Positions 17,263 through 26,395 of a stretch of 64,000 nucleotides of DNA are shown here, one piece after another. Both the position numbers and the translations under genes were made by a program. Within the stretch, counting starts at the first letter, position 1. Every line of letters begins with the position of its first letter. The stretch is from Chloroflexota bacterium. Lineage in GTDB: Bacteria; Chloroflexota; Anaerolineae; Anaerolineales; UBA11579. Below the pieces are notes generated by a model that saw only the letters and a program-made list of their open reading frames with translations, had not been told where the DNA came from and did not search any database. The DNA lies in the NCBI GenBank assembly GCA_013112575.1, contig JABFGG010000017.1, positions 1 to 64,000 on the forward strand. Reading direction: 5' to 3'.

Positions 17263-19104
17263 ATGTGTGGTATTGTCGGATACATCGGACCGCGAGATGC
17301 GACACCGATCATCCTGAATGGTTTAAAACGCCTAGAATATCGAGGTTATGACTCGGCTGGCCTAGCCGTGTTGGAAAATTCGCACATTGAAGTGCGCCGT
17401 GATGCAGGTAAGCTGGACCGCCTGGTTTCGCTGGTCGATAAACAGCCCGTGAATGGCAATATGGGCATCGGTCACACCCGTTGGGCCACTCACGGTGAGC
17501 CAAATGCGCGTAATGCCCATCCCCATATGGGTTCCACTGAAGAAGTCGTGCTGGTGCATAACGGCATCGTCGAGAATTTCCTGGAATTGCGTGAAGAACT
17601 ACTAGCCGAAGGGGTGGAGTTCAAATCGGAAACCGATACTGAAACCATAGTACATCTTGTTGAGCGCTACCTCGCCTCTGGCAAGGGCATCGTTGAAGCT
17701 GCCCGCAGCGCCTTCAGCCAGTTAGAGGGCCATCAGAGTGTGGTGGTGTTTTCGTCCAAAGAGCCAGATAAGATCGTGGCCGCCCGCATGGGCAATGCCG
17801 GTGGTGTGTCAGTCGGCTTTGGCGAGGATGAGATGTACATTGCATCAGATACTCCCGCTATCCTGGAACACACCCGCGACATCGTTTTCCTTGAATCTGG
17901 CCAGATGGTCGTTGTCACCCAGGAAGGCATGAGTCTGCAAACTCTGGCAGGGGAAACACTGGAATATCAAATCGATAATGTGCCCTGGGACCCCATCGCT
18001 GCGGAAAAAGGCGAATATCGCCACTTCATGCAAAAAGAGATCCACGAGCAGGTACGCTCCCTGACAGATACCATCGCCGGGCGTGTGGACTTTGAAGCCG
18101 GTAGAATCAACTTGCCCCAACTCAACCTCACAGCAGAAGAAGCTAAAAAGATCGAGAAGATCTTCATCATTGCTTGTGGTACTGCCTCTTACGCCGGTAT
18201 GGTGGGCAAGATTCTCATCGAGAAGATCGCCCGCATTCCCGTAGAGGTCGATATCGGCTCCGAGTTCCGTTACGCTGATCCCATCGTCCCAGAGAACTCC
18301 ATTGTGCTGGCTATCAGCCAGTCGGGTGAGACGGCCGATACCTTAGCGGCTATGGCCGAAGGCAGGGAGCGCGGCGCTAAGCTCTGGTCGATAGTTAACG
18401 TAATCGGCTCCCAGGCCATGCGCATTTCGGACGGTTACATTTCCATGCAAACCGGCCCCGAGATCGGCGTGGCCTCCACCAAGGCCTATACGGCCCCGCT
18501 GGTTGACCAGTACATGCTGGCAATCCTGCTGGCCGACCTGCGCGGCACCATCAGTGAAGAGGAACGCCGCAAGTTAGTGGGTGAGCTGGCCCATGTGCCC
18601 CAGTTGGCCGCCGAGGTTCTCGAACGTGAGGAAGATATCATCAAGGTGGCGGAGGCGCTCCGGGACGTTGATCACTGTATCTACCTGGGGCGCGGCATCA
18701 ACATGCCCACGGCTTACGAAGGTGCCTTGAAACTTAAGGAAATCTCTTATATCCACGCTGAAGCTTACCCTGGCGGTGAGATGAAGCACGGCCCCATTGC
18801 CCTTTTCGATGAGGATATGCCCGTAGTCATCATTGCCCCCAAAGACCCCTGGTACGAGAAAATGATGAGCCAGGTGGAACAGACCAAAGCCCGCCGCAGC
18901 CCTGTCGTAGCAGTTGTGACGGATGGGGATGAGAAGATCCCTGCGGTGGCCGACCACGTCATGTACGTGCCGGAAACACCCTGGATGTTAAGCCCGGTCG
19001 TCACGGTCATCCCACTGCAGATCCTGGCCTATCACATCGCCGCCATGCGTGGCTTGGATGTGGACCAGCCGCGTAATCTGGCGAAAAGCGTGACGGTCGA
19101 ATAG
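17263..19104 (+). CDS. glmS: Glutamine--fructose-6-phosphate aminotransferase
   Basis: A 613-residue protein. The processed N-terminal cysteine starts MCGIVGYIGPRDATP, followed by the class II glutaminase domain (HTRWATHG, HNGIVEN). Two SIS domains follow (CGTASYAGMVGKILIE, SQSGETADT, GRGINMPTAYEGALKLKEISYIHAEAY), and the C-terminus LAKSVTVE is the family's conserved end. It makes glucosamine-6-phosphate, the first step to UDP-GlcNAc and peptidoglycan. CGGAGGG lies upstream of the ATG. The gene is monocistronic between its own promoter, a ribozyme-like leader and a terminator, suggesting feedback control by its product. Confidence 0.97.
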   Translation: MCGIVGYIGPRDATPIILNGLKRLEYRGYDSAGLAVLENSHIEVRRDAGKLDRLVSLVDKQPVNGNMGIGHTRWATHGEPNARNAHPHMGSTEEVVLVHNGIVENFLELREELLAEGVEFKSETDTETIVHLVERYLASGKGIVEAARSAFSQLEGHQSVVVFSSKEPDKIVAARMGNAGGVSVGFGEDEMYIASDTPAILEHTRDIVFLESGQMVVVTQEGMSLQTLAGETLEYQIDNVPWDPIAAEKGEYRHFMQKEIHEQVRSLTDTIAGRVDFEAGRINLPQLNLTAEEAKKIEKIFIIACGTASYAGMVGKILIEKIARIPVEVDIGSEFRYADPIVPENSIVLAISQSGETADTLAAMAEGRERGAKLWSIVNVIGSQAMRISDGYISMQTGPEIGVASTKAYTAPLVDQYMLAILLADLRGTISEEERRKLVGELAHVPQLAAEVLEREEDIIKVAEALRDVDHCIYLGRGINMPTAYEGALKLKEISYIHAEAYPGGEMKHGPIALFDEDMPVVIIAPKDPWYEKMMSQVEQTKARRSPVVAVVTDGDEKIPAVADHVMYVPETPWMLSPVVTVIPLQILAYHIAAMRGLDVDQPRNLAKSVTVE

Positions 19105-19126
19105 AGAAGAATAATCGTTGTATAGG

Positions 19127-19153
19127 AAGAGGCTCGGAACGGGCCTCTTTTTT
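19127..19153 (+). terminator. glmS terminator
   Basis: AAGAGGC (19127-19133) pairs with GCCTCTT (19143-19149), and T continues to 19153. It begins 22 bases after the glmS stop. Confidence 0.85.
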
Positions 19154-19585
19154 GGTTGGAGATCGGTTATTTTTAGGGAGATTAGTAACCGACCAGCTAA
19201 TGTACCTTATGTAGAAAATGACATGGATGCTGCGCATCTACTTACTAGAGTTTGCTTAGCAAACTCCATAGCTGATTAGTTAACCAGATGGTAATATGCT
19301 TAATGTAGTGTATGTAGGGTAATTAACACTTTTGGCTGGCAGGTTCTTGCCGGAATATCAGATATGGAGGTGGAAGGAAATGGCAGCGGCAGATGTGGCG
19401 GTGCTGGGTAGGAGCATGGTCGGAAAAAGGCAAATTAATGTACCTGTATGTACCCTTAATGTAGGGACATGGTGAGGTGTGTGCGAAAAAACGGGACAAA
19501 AAAATATGTGTAGAGCCAATAAAAAAATATTATGCTGGGATGGTTGCCAGCACAGTGTGGGCTGCATGGTGGTTCACCATTTTAC
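19154..19585. other. Noncoding stretch with a hairpin and repeated ATGTA words
   Basis: No convincing gene is seen. A perfect inverted repeat GAGTTTGC-TTA-GCAAACTC lies at 19248-19266. Variants of TTAATGTA(C/G) and TATGTA recur near 19199, 19299 and 19436-19460, with the phrase ATGTACCTGTATGTACCC at 19438. It could be a decayed gene, a repeat remnant or a protein-binding region. No terminator T-run follows the hairpin. Confidence 0.35.
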
Positions 19586-20653
19586 TTATGGTGTTTCTAG
19601 AACTTGCAATGAGCCATAGACTGTCAAAACTTCCTCACTTATAAGTTCAGGTGTTTTGGTATCCAACGATATCACATAGAGAGCCGAGCCTTTTATAAAA
19701 CCAATCAAATCGCTATCTGGGGACCACGCTAGAGTTTCAATGTGGTCATTCTCAGGAGAACTGTCGCTAAATACTTGCTGCTCATTCTCTTGTAAATCAT
19801 AGACAACAATTGAATTCCTATTGTTTATCATGGCGATGTAACGACTATCAGGAGACTATACAAACTTATGAGCAAGCTCAAAGGGCATCACCGGTCCCTG
19901 AGTAAGTTCAAAACAGGTTTCGGGCTGATCAATGCATGATGTGGGAGTTATAAAAACCCCACCACCTGGATCCCCGTATTTGGCGTTTATATCCATCGAA
20001 TAATAGGCGATCCATTTGCCATCTGGTGAAAACTCCGGATGGATTGAATCAAAGTTTATGCCCTCCCCTTGATGTGGAGGAGGCAGCGAAGTAGTAGATG
20101 CCTCCTGAACTGAATATACACAGATCAGGCCGTGGCTACATGTACTTGCATAGAGATCAAAATCGGGTGACCAGGATTCGAACTTGAAGTCTTCCGGGAC
20201 CGCAGCTTCGTCCACGATCTCATTTTTCGCCGCATCAAACAAATACACAATCCCCTTTGAACCGTAATTGCCCATCAATACTAGATTTTTGCTATTAGAA
20301 GACAAATGTCCACCTGCTTCTTCCAGATACTTTTCTTTGTGTATTCCATCTTCTGAAATAGCATACAGGACGCCATGTGGGTTTGCAGGCAGAATCACGA
20401 AGTAGTTCCCAGAAGGAAGATTCGAATAGTGAGAAATAATTGGAATGTTTTCAATTGTTGCAGTTGCAGTAATTTGGGCAGGACTGGTCGATGTGATTTC
20501 TGGGGATTGCGTGACTTCAGTGCCTGGAGTCACAGAATTCAGTGCAATCCTGGTGTTTACCTCGTTCGCACTTCTACAGCTTAGTAATGGCAGTCCCAGG
20601 CAAAGGATTTTGATGACTCATAACCATACTATGCTCGTGAAATGTTTTCTCAT
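19586..20653 (-). pseudogene. Beta-propeller (TolB/WD40-like) lipoprotein gene with two in-frame stops
   Basis: Read from the ATG at 20653 (AGGGA seven bases upstream), one frame runs 355 codons if two stops are ignored. Codon 12 is TGA (20620-20618), in the middle of a signal peptide reading MRKHFTSIVWL*VIKILCLGLPLLSC with a lipobox. Codon 266 is TAG (19858-19856), where the family expects Trp: AHKFV*SPDSRYIAM. Both sides read as propeller blades (ESWSPDFDLYAST, PEFSPDGKWIAYY, LAWSPDSDLIGFI). Each stop is one base from TGG. This is most simply a recently inactivated gene, or sequencing error at two sites. A shorter product could start at GTG 20533 but would lack a signal peptide. Confidence 0.75.
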
Positions 20654-20721
20654 ATTGCATCCCTAATAGAAATAATTTGCCAGGGTTCAACCCCTGGTAA
20701 CTTGCAATCATGGTTGTTGCC

Positions 20722-21930
20722 CTAGTTTAGATCAAAAGTATATAGACCCAATTCTGATGCAACCCATAATATTTGATCTTTGGTCACGTAGAGAGCTGAT
20801 ACATTCTCAAATGGCAATATTCTTTCATAAGCGTATCGTGCAGCTGCGTGTTCAGCATCTTCAGATAAATAGATATAAAAATCATAGGATCCATCAATTG
20901 ATTGGAATTCGTCTTCCCTCTGAATATATTTGACTAATTGAGTTCCAGACCAAGAGTTACCCAACCAAACATTTCCAGCTTGATCAATTGCCATTGTATC
21001 GGGATGATAAGCAAACAGAATCTCAGGATCATGTTCTACAACCTGCTCGAATTCACCATCCGCAAACTTGAATAAGCCTTGCCGCCAGACATAAAACCAG
21101 ACATGGCCCTCCTCATCAATTGTCAAGTCACCGACTCCAAAATGATGTTCTCTAGATGTAAAAATAGCTGAGATATCTTTTTCATCAAATACCCTCCATG
21201 ATCTATTTTCGTAATATGCCAACCCGCCAGTGTATGGCGTATTGCCTCCAGATATATAGACTCTTCCGTGCTCATCAATCGCCAATCCGCCCACCCTAGA
21301 AAAAGGAATGTCGTCTGGATATGTCTGACTTTCCCAAGTTGCGCCATTGTAGATCTGTATTCCCTCTTGATCAGAAACAACCCATACGTCACCTGACGGA
21401 GATATCTCTATTGCCTTCAGGTAACCCAATCCATATTTCTCGAAATCCAACATCAATATGGTTTCATCATTTTTATATGTATAGATGCCATCATCTAGAG
21501 TAAACCAAATTGTATTATCAGTAGTGATCTCAACATATCTTCCCCAATTTAGCCCAGTAACTAATTGCCAATCTGCGCCATCAAAGCGTACAAGACCATA
21601 GCTTGTAGCAAACCACATAACACCGTCTGGACCTTCCTCAATATCAAAAACCTCAAACGGGCCAAGATCAGGATCTGGATAAATGAGGCTCATTTTCGAC
21701 TCTCTATAGTGGGTCCACGCGGAAGTGTTGAACGAGGGAAGCCTATCCTGCTTCTCTGCGACTTCCAGAGCAAAATTCTGCAAACTATCTGTTGGTGTTG
21801 CAGATGTAGAGGTAGTTGTGATTTTGACTACTCGGGGAGCAGTTGGCTGGAGTTGCGTAGTTGAAGCTGGTCTGCAAGCAGATACTAGGGTGCTAAATAA
21901 AAACAACGAGACAAAGTGTTTTGCCAACAT
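20722..21930 (-). CDS. Propeller lipoprotein with two-component-regulator-type (Reg_prop) repeats
   Basis: A 402-residue protein. Signal and lipobox are FLFSTLVSAC near residue 20, followed by a Thr/Ser/Pro linker. From about residue 80, repeats follow the Reg_prop pattern (GPDGVMWFATSYGLVRFDGADWQ, SPSGDVWVVSDQEGIQIYNGATWE, DEEGHVWFYVWRQGLFKF). Such repeats form seven-bladed propellers, usually in sensor kinases; here there is no kinase, so the protein is a surface lipoprotein. The start is the internal Met at 21930, which gives a normal signal peptide. It lies 22 bases downstream of thiI on the same strand but looks unrelated in function. The neighbouring pseudogene is also a propeller lipoprotein. 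Confidence 0.65.
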   Translation of the reverse strand: MLAKHFVSLFLFSTLVSACRPASTTQLQPTAPRVVKITTTSTSATPTDSLQNFALEVAEKQDRLPSFNTSAWTHYRESKMSLIYPDPDLGPFEVFDIEEGPDGVMWFATSYGLVRFDGADWQLVTGLNWGRYVEITTDNTIWFTLDDGIYTYKNDETILMLDFEKYGLGYLKAIEISPSGDVWVVSDQEGIQIYNGATWESQTYPDDIPFSRVGGLAIDEHGRVYISGGNTPYTGGLAYYENRSWRVFDEKDISAIFTSREHHFGVGDLTIDEEGHVWFYVWRQGLFKFADGEFEQVVEHDPEILFAYHPDTMAIDQAGNVWLGNSWSGTQLVKYIQREDEFQSIDGSYDFYIYLSEDAEHAAARYAYERILPFENVSALYVTKDQILWVASELGLYTFDLN

Positions 21931-21952
21931 ATTGGCATTTCCCTCAAACAAG

Positions 21953-23152
21953 CTAACGAGTGATTTTTTTCACCTTCTCAATATCCCAAGTGGTCTCCTG
22001 GGTTTGCATCTCCTCAACTGTTGAAGAGACTTCCTTGGTGACATCTCCAAAACCAATTTTATCCTCAATTCTTTCCAGCATGGGCATAAAGGCCTTGGTG
22101 ACAGGTTCGGGGGAGATGAGGGAGCAGCAGTCTTTGTAGGGGGCGGTGGCGAGATCGTAGAAGCCCAGTTGGCGAACCTGATTAATGACCTCGTGTTTGT
22201 CGAAGCCGATTAGCGGGCGGAATATGGGGATGGAAACGGCGTCGTCCACGGCGGTGATGTTCTCCATGGTTTGAGAGGCGACTTGACCGAGGCTGTCACC
22301 GAAGACCAATGCCTGATAGCCATGCTCTTTGGCAATGGCTTCCCCGATCTGGGCCATGAGGCGACGGAAGAGGACGAGTTCGTAGGGGCGCTCTTTATGG
22401 TGCAGTTCCAGGATAGCCATTTCAAAAGGCAGGTAGCTGGCGAGGAATAGCTTCTCTGAATACGTACCCAGCGTGAGTTGCTCGACGATGGTTTGGATCT
22501 TGGATTCAAGGACAGGAGCTTTGTCGGGGTAGATGTGGAAGTGGAGGAAATCGACCTGTGCGCCGCGGCGGGCCAGGTAGTGAGCAGCAAGGATGGAGTC
22601 GAAGCCACCTGAAAGCAAGGCCAGCACTTTGCCGGAGGAACCAACAGGCAGACCACCAAGGCCTTCGATGCGTTCCGTGAACACATAAGCACTTTCCCAG
22701 GCAGCCACCACGTGGATGGTCACGTCCGGGTGGTGGATATCTACTGGAGCCTGTGTAGCTTCAATGACAGCGTGCCCGGCTTCGCGCTCGATATTGGGGG
22801 AGGTGAAGCGCAACTTCTTGTTGGATCGCTGGGCTTTGATGCGGAAGGTGGTGTTCTTGTCTAGTAGTGGTTTGGCAAGTTCGACTGAAGTAGCGAGGAT
22901 GGCGTCGAGTTCATTTTCGCAAGGGGTTACAGACGCAAACCAGGCGATGCCGTAGACTCGTTGGAGAGTTTGAAGCGCTGCGTCTAATTGGTTTTCCGGT
23001 GGGGTGACAATGACCTGGTTTTTGTATTGCTTGGCTTGCTCAGTGGCGAGGTCGAGGCTGCGCTGGACGTTGAGGCGCAGTTGTTCTTCGAAGGTAGAGC
23101 GGTTAGCGCCCTTGAGGCCGATCTCGGCGTAGCGGATGAGGATGGTTGCCAT
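21953..23152 (-). CDS. thiI: tRNA 4-thiouridine synthetase ThiI
   Basis: A 399-residue protein. It starts MATILIRYAEIGLKG, continues through a THUMP domain (to about residue 165) and has a PP-loop ATPase motif LLSGGFDSILAAH near residue 180. RPLIGFDKHEVI and YKDCCSL (paired Cys) lie near the C-terminus. ThiI activates U8 of tRNA for thiolation and in some bacteria also feeds thiamine synthesis. There is no rhodanese extension, so sulphur must be delivered otherwise, as in Bacillus-type ThiI. The frame is open 53 codons upstream of the chosen ATG, but that stretch is repeat-like intergenic DNA. Confidence 0.93.
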   Translation of the reverse strand: MATILIRYAEIGLKGANRSTFEEQLRLNVQRSLDLATEQAKQYKNQVIVTPPENQLDAALQTLQRVYGIAWFASVTPCENELDAILATSVELAKPLLDKNTTFRIKAQRSNKKLRFTSPNIEREAGHAVIEATQAPVDIHHPDVTIHVVAAWESAYVFTERIEGLGGLPVGSSGKVLALLSGGFDSILAAHYLARRGAQVDFLHFHIYPDKAPVLESKIQTIVEQLTLGTYSEKLFLASYLPFEMAILELHHKERPYELVLFRRLMAQIGEAIAKEHGYQALVFGDSLGQVASQTMENITAVDDAVSIPIFRPLIGFDKHEVINQVRQLGFYDLATAPYKDCCSLISPEPVTKAFMPMLERIEDKIGFGDVTKEVSSTVEEMQTQETTWDIEKVKKITR

Positions 23153-23440
23153 GCGGATAGTGTACTTGAGGAATGGGGATTGGGGACTAGAGACTGGAGA
23201 TTCGAAGTTTGGGGATATCTTTGCTTCCCTGGCAGTCTTTGAGCGAGAATCAAATGGGAACCGCAGATAAACACAGATATGCGGAAGCGCAAGGAATTTC
23301 ACGAATAACACGAACGGAAATGATTTAGGATTGTAGATTGCTTTGATTTCAGTTAGAGAATTGAATTTTCTTCAGGATGTTTTGAGGGATTTCTCACTGC
23401 GTTCGAAATGACAATTCAAGTGTTATGATTTTGGGGAATT
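23153..23440. repeat. Intergenic DNA made of repeat-like stock phrases
   Basis: No gene is seen. It contains GGGGATTGGGGACTAGAGAC (23174-23193), then AACCGCAGATAAACACAGAT near 23260, CACGAATAACACGAACGG near 23300 and TTCTCACTGCGTTCGAAATG near 23392. These phrases look like dispersed intergenic repeats that recur in bacterial genomes. Only single copies lie in this window, so dispersion is recalled knowledge, not shown here. Confidence 0.35.
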
Positions 23441-24961
23441 ATGGAAAGAATAAGGAATTATTTGAGTTTGTGGCCAGAGGTGTTGCTGGTAGTTGGCAGT
23501 GTGTTGGCGGTATTGCTGCCTGTCAGTCCGCTGGTTCGGGAGTATGCCAGCCGTGATTCGGGGGTATTCCTGTATACAGGCTGGCGCTTGTTGAATGGGG
23601 AAGTGCCTTATTTGGATGTGTGGGACCATAAACCGCCCATGGTTTTCTTCATCGATGCGCTGGGGCTGGGAATCGGCAATGGTTCCGTGTGGGGGGTATG
23701 GTGGCTGGAAGTGGCTTTCTTGTTAGTGGCAGTGGTAATCAGCCTGGCATTGTTGCGCAGGCTGGTTAGCCGCAATGTAGCTTTGTTAGGCACATTCTTA
23801 TGGCTGGTCAATTTGATCTATTTGCTGGCGGGTGGCAACCTGACAGGAGAGTACGCACTGCCTCTGCAATTCGGCTTGTTCTACCTTTTCTGGCAGGCAG
23901 AGAAACGTGGGGAGTATGGCTGGCGGGCAGTCGTGATAGGGGTGTTGAGTGCTTTGATCTTCTTCACACGGCAGAACTCGATAGGCATACCTATAGCGAT
24001 CGGAATCTATTTGCTTGTAGCGCGTTGGCGGGCTGGTGAACTGGGCAGGCTGTGGCGCGAATTGCGTGGCATGGTGGTGGGGGCATTGATCGTGATCCTT
24101 CCGATAGTAATTTATTTTGTTGTGAATGGGGCATTGGCTGAATTCTGGGACGCGGCCTTCGTGTTCAATTTTGTGTACGTCGGTGAGCGGAGTGTGATGG
24201 ACCGGCTGACGGCTTTGTGGGCGGGAGTCCAGGCTCTGGCCCCTGCGGGTTTGATCTTCTTAGCAGGTGCCGGATGGGTGGCAACGGCCTGGAGATTTAT
24301 CAGGAAGCTATCAATCCCTAAGGGTCTGCGTCCGATCTTAATCTTGCTGGTCGTCAATTTACCCATAGAAGTCCTGCTGGTAAGCTTGGGTGGACGCCCG
24401 CGTATTCCATATTTCACGACCTTGCTGCCGATATTGGCTGTATTGGCAGGGTACAGTATCTGGCTGGGCTATATAGAGCTAAAGAAACGAAATATCAGAC
24501 AAGGGGCATTCACGGGGATGGTGGTGCTGTTGGTGGCGGCATTCAATTGGAATGCCTACATTGCTGGTATTGAGGCCAATCGCAATGATGGGGGATTGGG
24601 GGAGGTGGTGGCTTACGTGGAGCAAAATAGTCAGCCGGATGATTACGTGCTGATGATCGGGGCGGAGACGGCGGTCAATTTCCATGCGCAGCGCGTCAGC
24701 CCGACGCGCTATGTATACCAGTACCCGCTATACCGCGGCGGCTATACGGATGATGTCGAATTGGCCTCTTTCTTTGAATATATTCTGGAGAAGCAACCGC
24801 AGTTGATTATAGTAGCGCTGGACGGCGGGGAAATACCCAATCGTTTCGGTCCCAATAAGACCGCTGAGTCTGAGGCGCTGACGCACGAGATCAATGGCGT
24901 GTACACGCCCGTGACCGAGTTTGAGAATGGTTGGGTAGCCTATGAATATGTGGGGGAATGA
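23441..24961 (+). CDS. GT39-like membrane glycosyltransferase (PMT_2 type)
   Basis: A 506-residue protein with about eleven hydrophobic segments. In the first outer loop near residues 35-63 is REYASRDSGVFLYTGWRLL followed by DHKPP, the pattern of PMT_2/ArnT-type glycosyltransferases that use polyprenyl-linked sugars. A soluble C-terminal region of about 120 residues follows (VVAYVEQNSQPDDYVLMIGAE). It is a stand-alone gene divergent from thiI. Compared with the GT39 protein at 1632 it lacks TPRs and shares only the fold. The acceptor is unknown; glycolipid or glycoprotein decoration is likely. Confidence 0.7.
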   Translation: MERIRNYLSLWPEVLLVVGSVLAVLLPVSPLVREYASRDSGVFLYTGWRLLNGEVPYLDVWDHKPPMVFFIDALGLGIGNGSVWGVWWLEVAFLLVAVVISLALLRRLVSRNVALLGTFLWLVNLIYLLAGGNLTGEYALPLQFGLFYLFWQAEKRGEYGWRAVVIGVLSALIFFTRQNSIGIPIAIGIYLLVARWRAGELGRLWRELRGMVVGALIVILPIVIYFVVNGALAEFWDAAFVFNFVYVGERSVMDRLTALWAGVQALAPAGLIFLAGAGWVATAWRFIRKLSIPKGLRPILILLVVNLPIEVLLVSLGGRPRIPYFTTLLPILAVLAGYSIWLGYIELKKRNIRQGAFTGMVVLLVAAFNWNAYIAGIEANRNDGGLGEVVAYVEQNSQPDDYVLMIGAETAVNFHAQRVSPTRYVYQYPLYRGGYTDDVELASFFEYILEKQPQLIIVALDGGEIPNRFGPNKTAESEALTHEINGVYTPVTEFENGWVAYEYVGE

Positions 24962-24967
24962 ACGCGA

Positions 24968-26293
24968 CTAGGGGCGGCCAAAGTTGAGCGTGTAGGCGTT
25001 GTAGCCGTTACCATCGCTGTGGCCGACACCGATGTGGATGTAGTTGGGGTTGAGGATGTTGGCACGGTGAGGGGTGCTGCTCATCCACCAGTTGAAAGTA
25101 CTTTGGACCGTGTTTGAAAAGCCCATGTAAATGTTCTCGCCCCACCAGGAGGGATAATAGCCGTGAGCGGTCATACGGATATAGACATCGGTGCCGTTAG
25201 AACCATTGTGGGAAACAAAGTCGTTGCAGGACATGTCGTTGCTGTGGGCGCGGGCGGAACTACGCAAACTGCTGTGCATAGACAGGGCGGCTAAACCATT
25301 GTCGGCACGGGCCTGATTGATGAGGGACAGGATCTCATTTTCCAGTGAACTTTGATTTGAAAAACTGCATCCGCTGAGGTCAACGGTGGGCGTGGGCTGC
25401 GGGCCTTGGGGTGTATTTGTGAGAGTGGGTGTGTTGGATGACACAGGTGTTTGTGTGCCAGTGGAGGTGACGGTCGGGGTGCGTGTGATGGTAGGTGAAT
25501 AGAAAACCGTAGGCGTGAGTGTGCGCGTGGGAGTGCGGGTTGCGCTGGGCACCAGGGTTTGTGTGGAGGTGGGGGCAATAGTAGAAGTGCTGGTGCGTGT
25601 AGCCGTACGGGTGATGGTGGGGGTTGGAGTGACTGTAGGAGTTGCGGTGGGGGGCAGGTTATTGGGGACGTAAAGCAATTGCCCGGTGAAAATAAGGCTG
25701 CTGGTCAGACAATTGGCGGATTGCAGGATGGCAACAGTGGTGCTGTGACGGATGGCAAGCTGGGCCAGAGTTTCGCCGGCCTGGACAATGTAGCTGGTCC
25801 AGCCGACGGGGGGATTGCAAGCGATGGCAACGTGGGTGGATGTAGCTGTCCGAGAGGGAGTGGCTGTGGCAGGCTGAGTCGCAATTGTGGTTTGCGTGAC
25901 CGTGGCGCTGGAAGCTGGGGGTAGTGTGGTGGTGCTGGTTGAGGCATCTGATTGAATGGCTGAATTATTGTCGGGAGGATCTCCGATGGCAGTTTCTTCT
26001 AACGTGGCGGATTCCTCCGGAGTGACAGATGGGGAGGCTGGGAATTCCCTGGCAGTGGGGCTGATGAAGGGGGCAGCTTCAAGCTGGAAGGTTTGTTCAA
26101 TCGGAGGTGGAGTGGATAAGAGCTGGTCGCCTAATTTTGCAGTTAGTTCCTCAAAGTAAGTGATCCATGAAGCCAGGTCTGTTTCAAGACCGTAGGCTGG
26201 CGCCACCCAAACAGCCAGCGCTAACAAGCCGATCAGAATGAAACTCCCCAAGAGGAACGTGAGGAAAAAGGGTCGAAGAAATCGTCTACGCAT
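24968..26293 (-). CDS. Exported LysM - Thr/Pro linker - CAP (SCP/PR1-like) domain protein
   Basis: A 441-residue protein. One N-terminal hydrophobic segment (about 8-34) acts as signal or anchor. A LysM module sits near residues 170-213 (SYIVQAGETLAQLAI, LLYVPNN), then about 95 residues of Thr/Pro/Ser repeats, then a C-terminal CAP domain with NQARADNGLAALS, SHNGSNGTD, WGENIY and HRANILNPNYIHIGVG. LysM binds peptidoglycan sugars; CAP proteins of the YkwD kind are common in spore- or wall-associated bacterial proteins, mostly of unknown activity. The candidate CAP-site His and Glu residues are present. The protein is likely wall-attached. It converges with the GT39 gene, six bases apart. Confidence 0.8.
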   Translation of the reverse strand: MRRRFLRPFFLTFLLGSFILIGLLALAVWVAPAYGLETDLASWITYFEELTAKLGDQLLSTPPPIEQTFQLEAAPFISPTAREFPASPSVTPEESATLEETAIGDPPDNNSAIQSDASTSTTTLPPASSATVTQTTIATQPATATPSRTATSTHVAIACNPPVGWTSYIVQAGETLAQLAIRHSTTVAILQSANCLTSSLIFTGQLLYVPNNLPPTATPTVTPTPTITRTATRTSTSTIAPTSTQTLVPSATRTPTRTLTPTVFYSPTITRTPTVTSTGTQTPVSSNTPTLTNTPQGPQPTPTVDLSGCSFSNQSSLENEILSLINQARADNGLAALSMHSSLRSSARAHSNDMSCNDFVSHNGSNGTDVYIRMTAHGYYPSWWGENIYMGFSNTVQSTFNWWMSSTPHRANILNPNYIHIGVGHSDGNGYNAYTLNFGRP

Positions 26294-26395
26294 CCACTCT
26301 CAGTGTATGTGGTGTGATTGAGGTTGTAACTAGCGCTCCGGTACCAGCAAACGATACAATAACGAAGCTGCAATGCTTGCTACAAAGGAGATCTT

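Noticed and set aside
20150..20200. GGATTCGAAC resembling a tRNA T-loop
   Set aside because: It lies inside the propeller reading frame and no acceptor, D or anticodon stems can be formed around it.
19586..20653. Stop-codon recoding (selenocysteine or pyrrolysine) in the propeller gene
   Set aside because: Two different stop codons are involved, no SECIS-like hairpin was noticed right after the TGA, and Trp fits at least the TAG site; nonsense mutation is simpler.
25380..25660. Short-period repeats resembling a CRISPR or microsatellite
   Set aside because: They are the Thr/Pro/Ser codon repeats of the LysM-CAP protein linker, in frame and without regular spacers.
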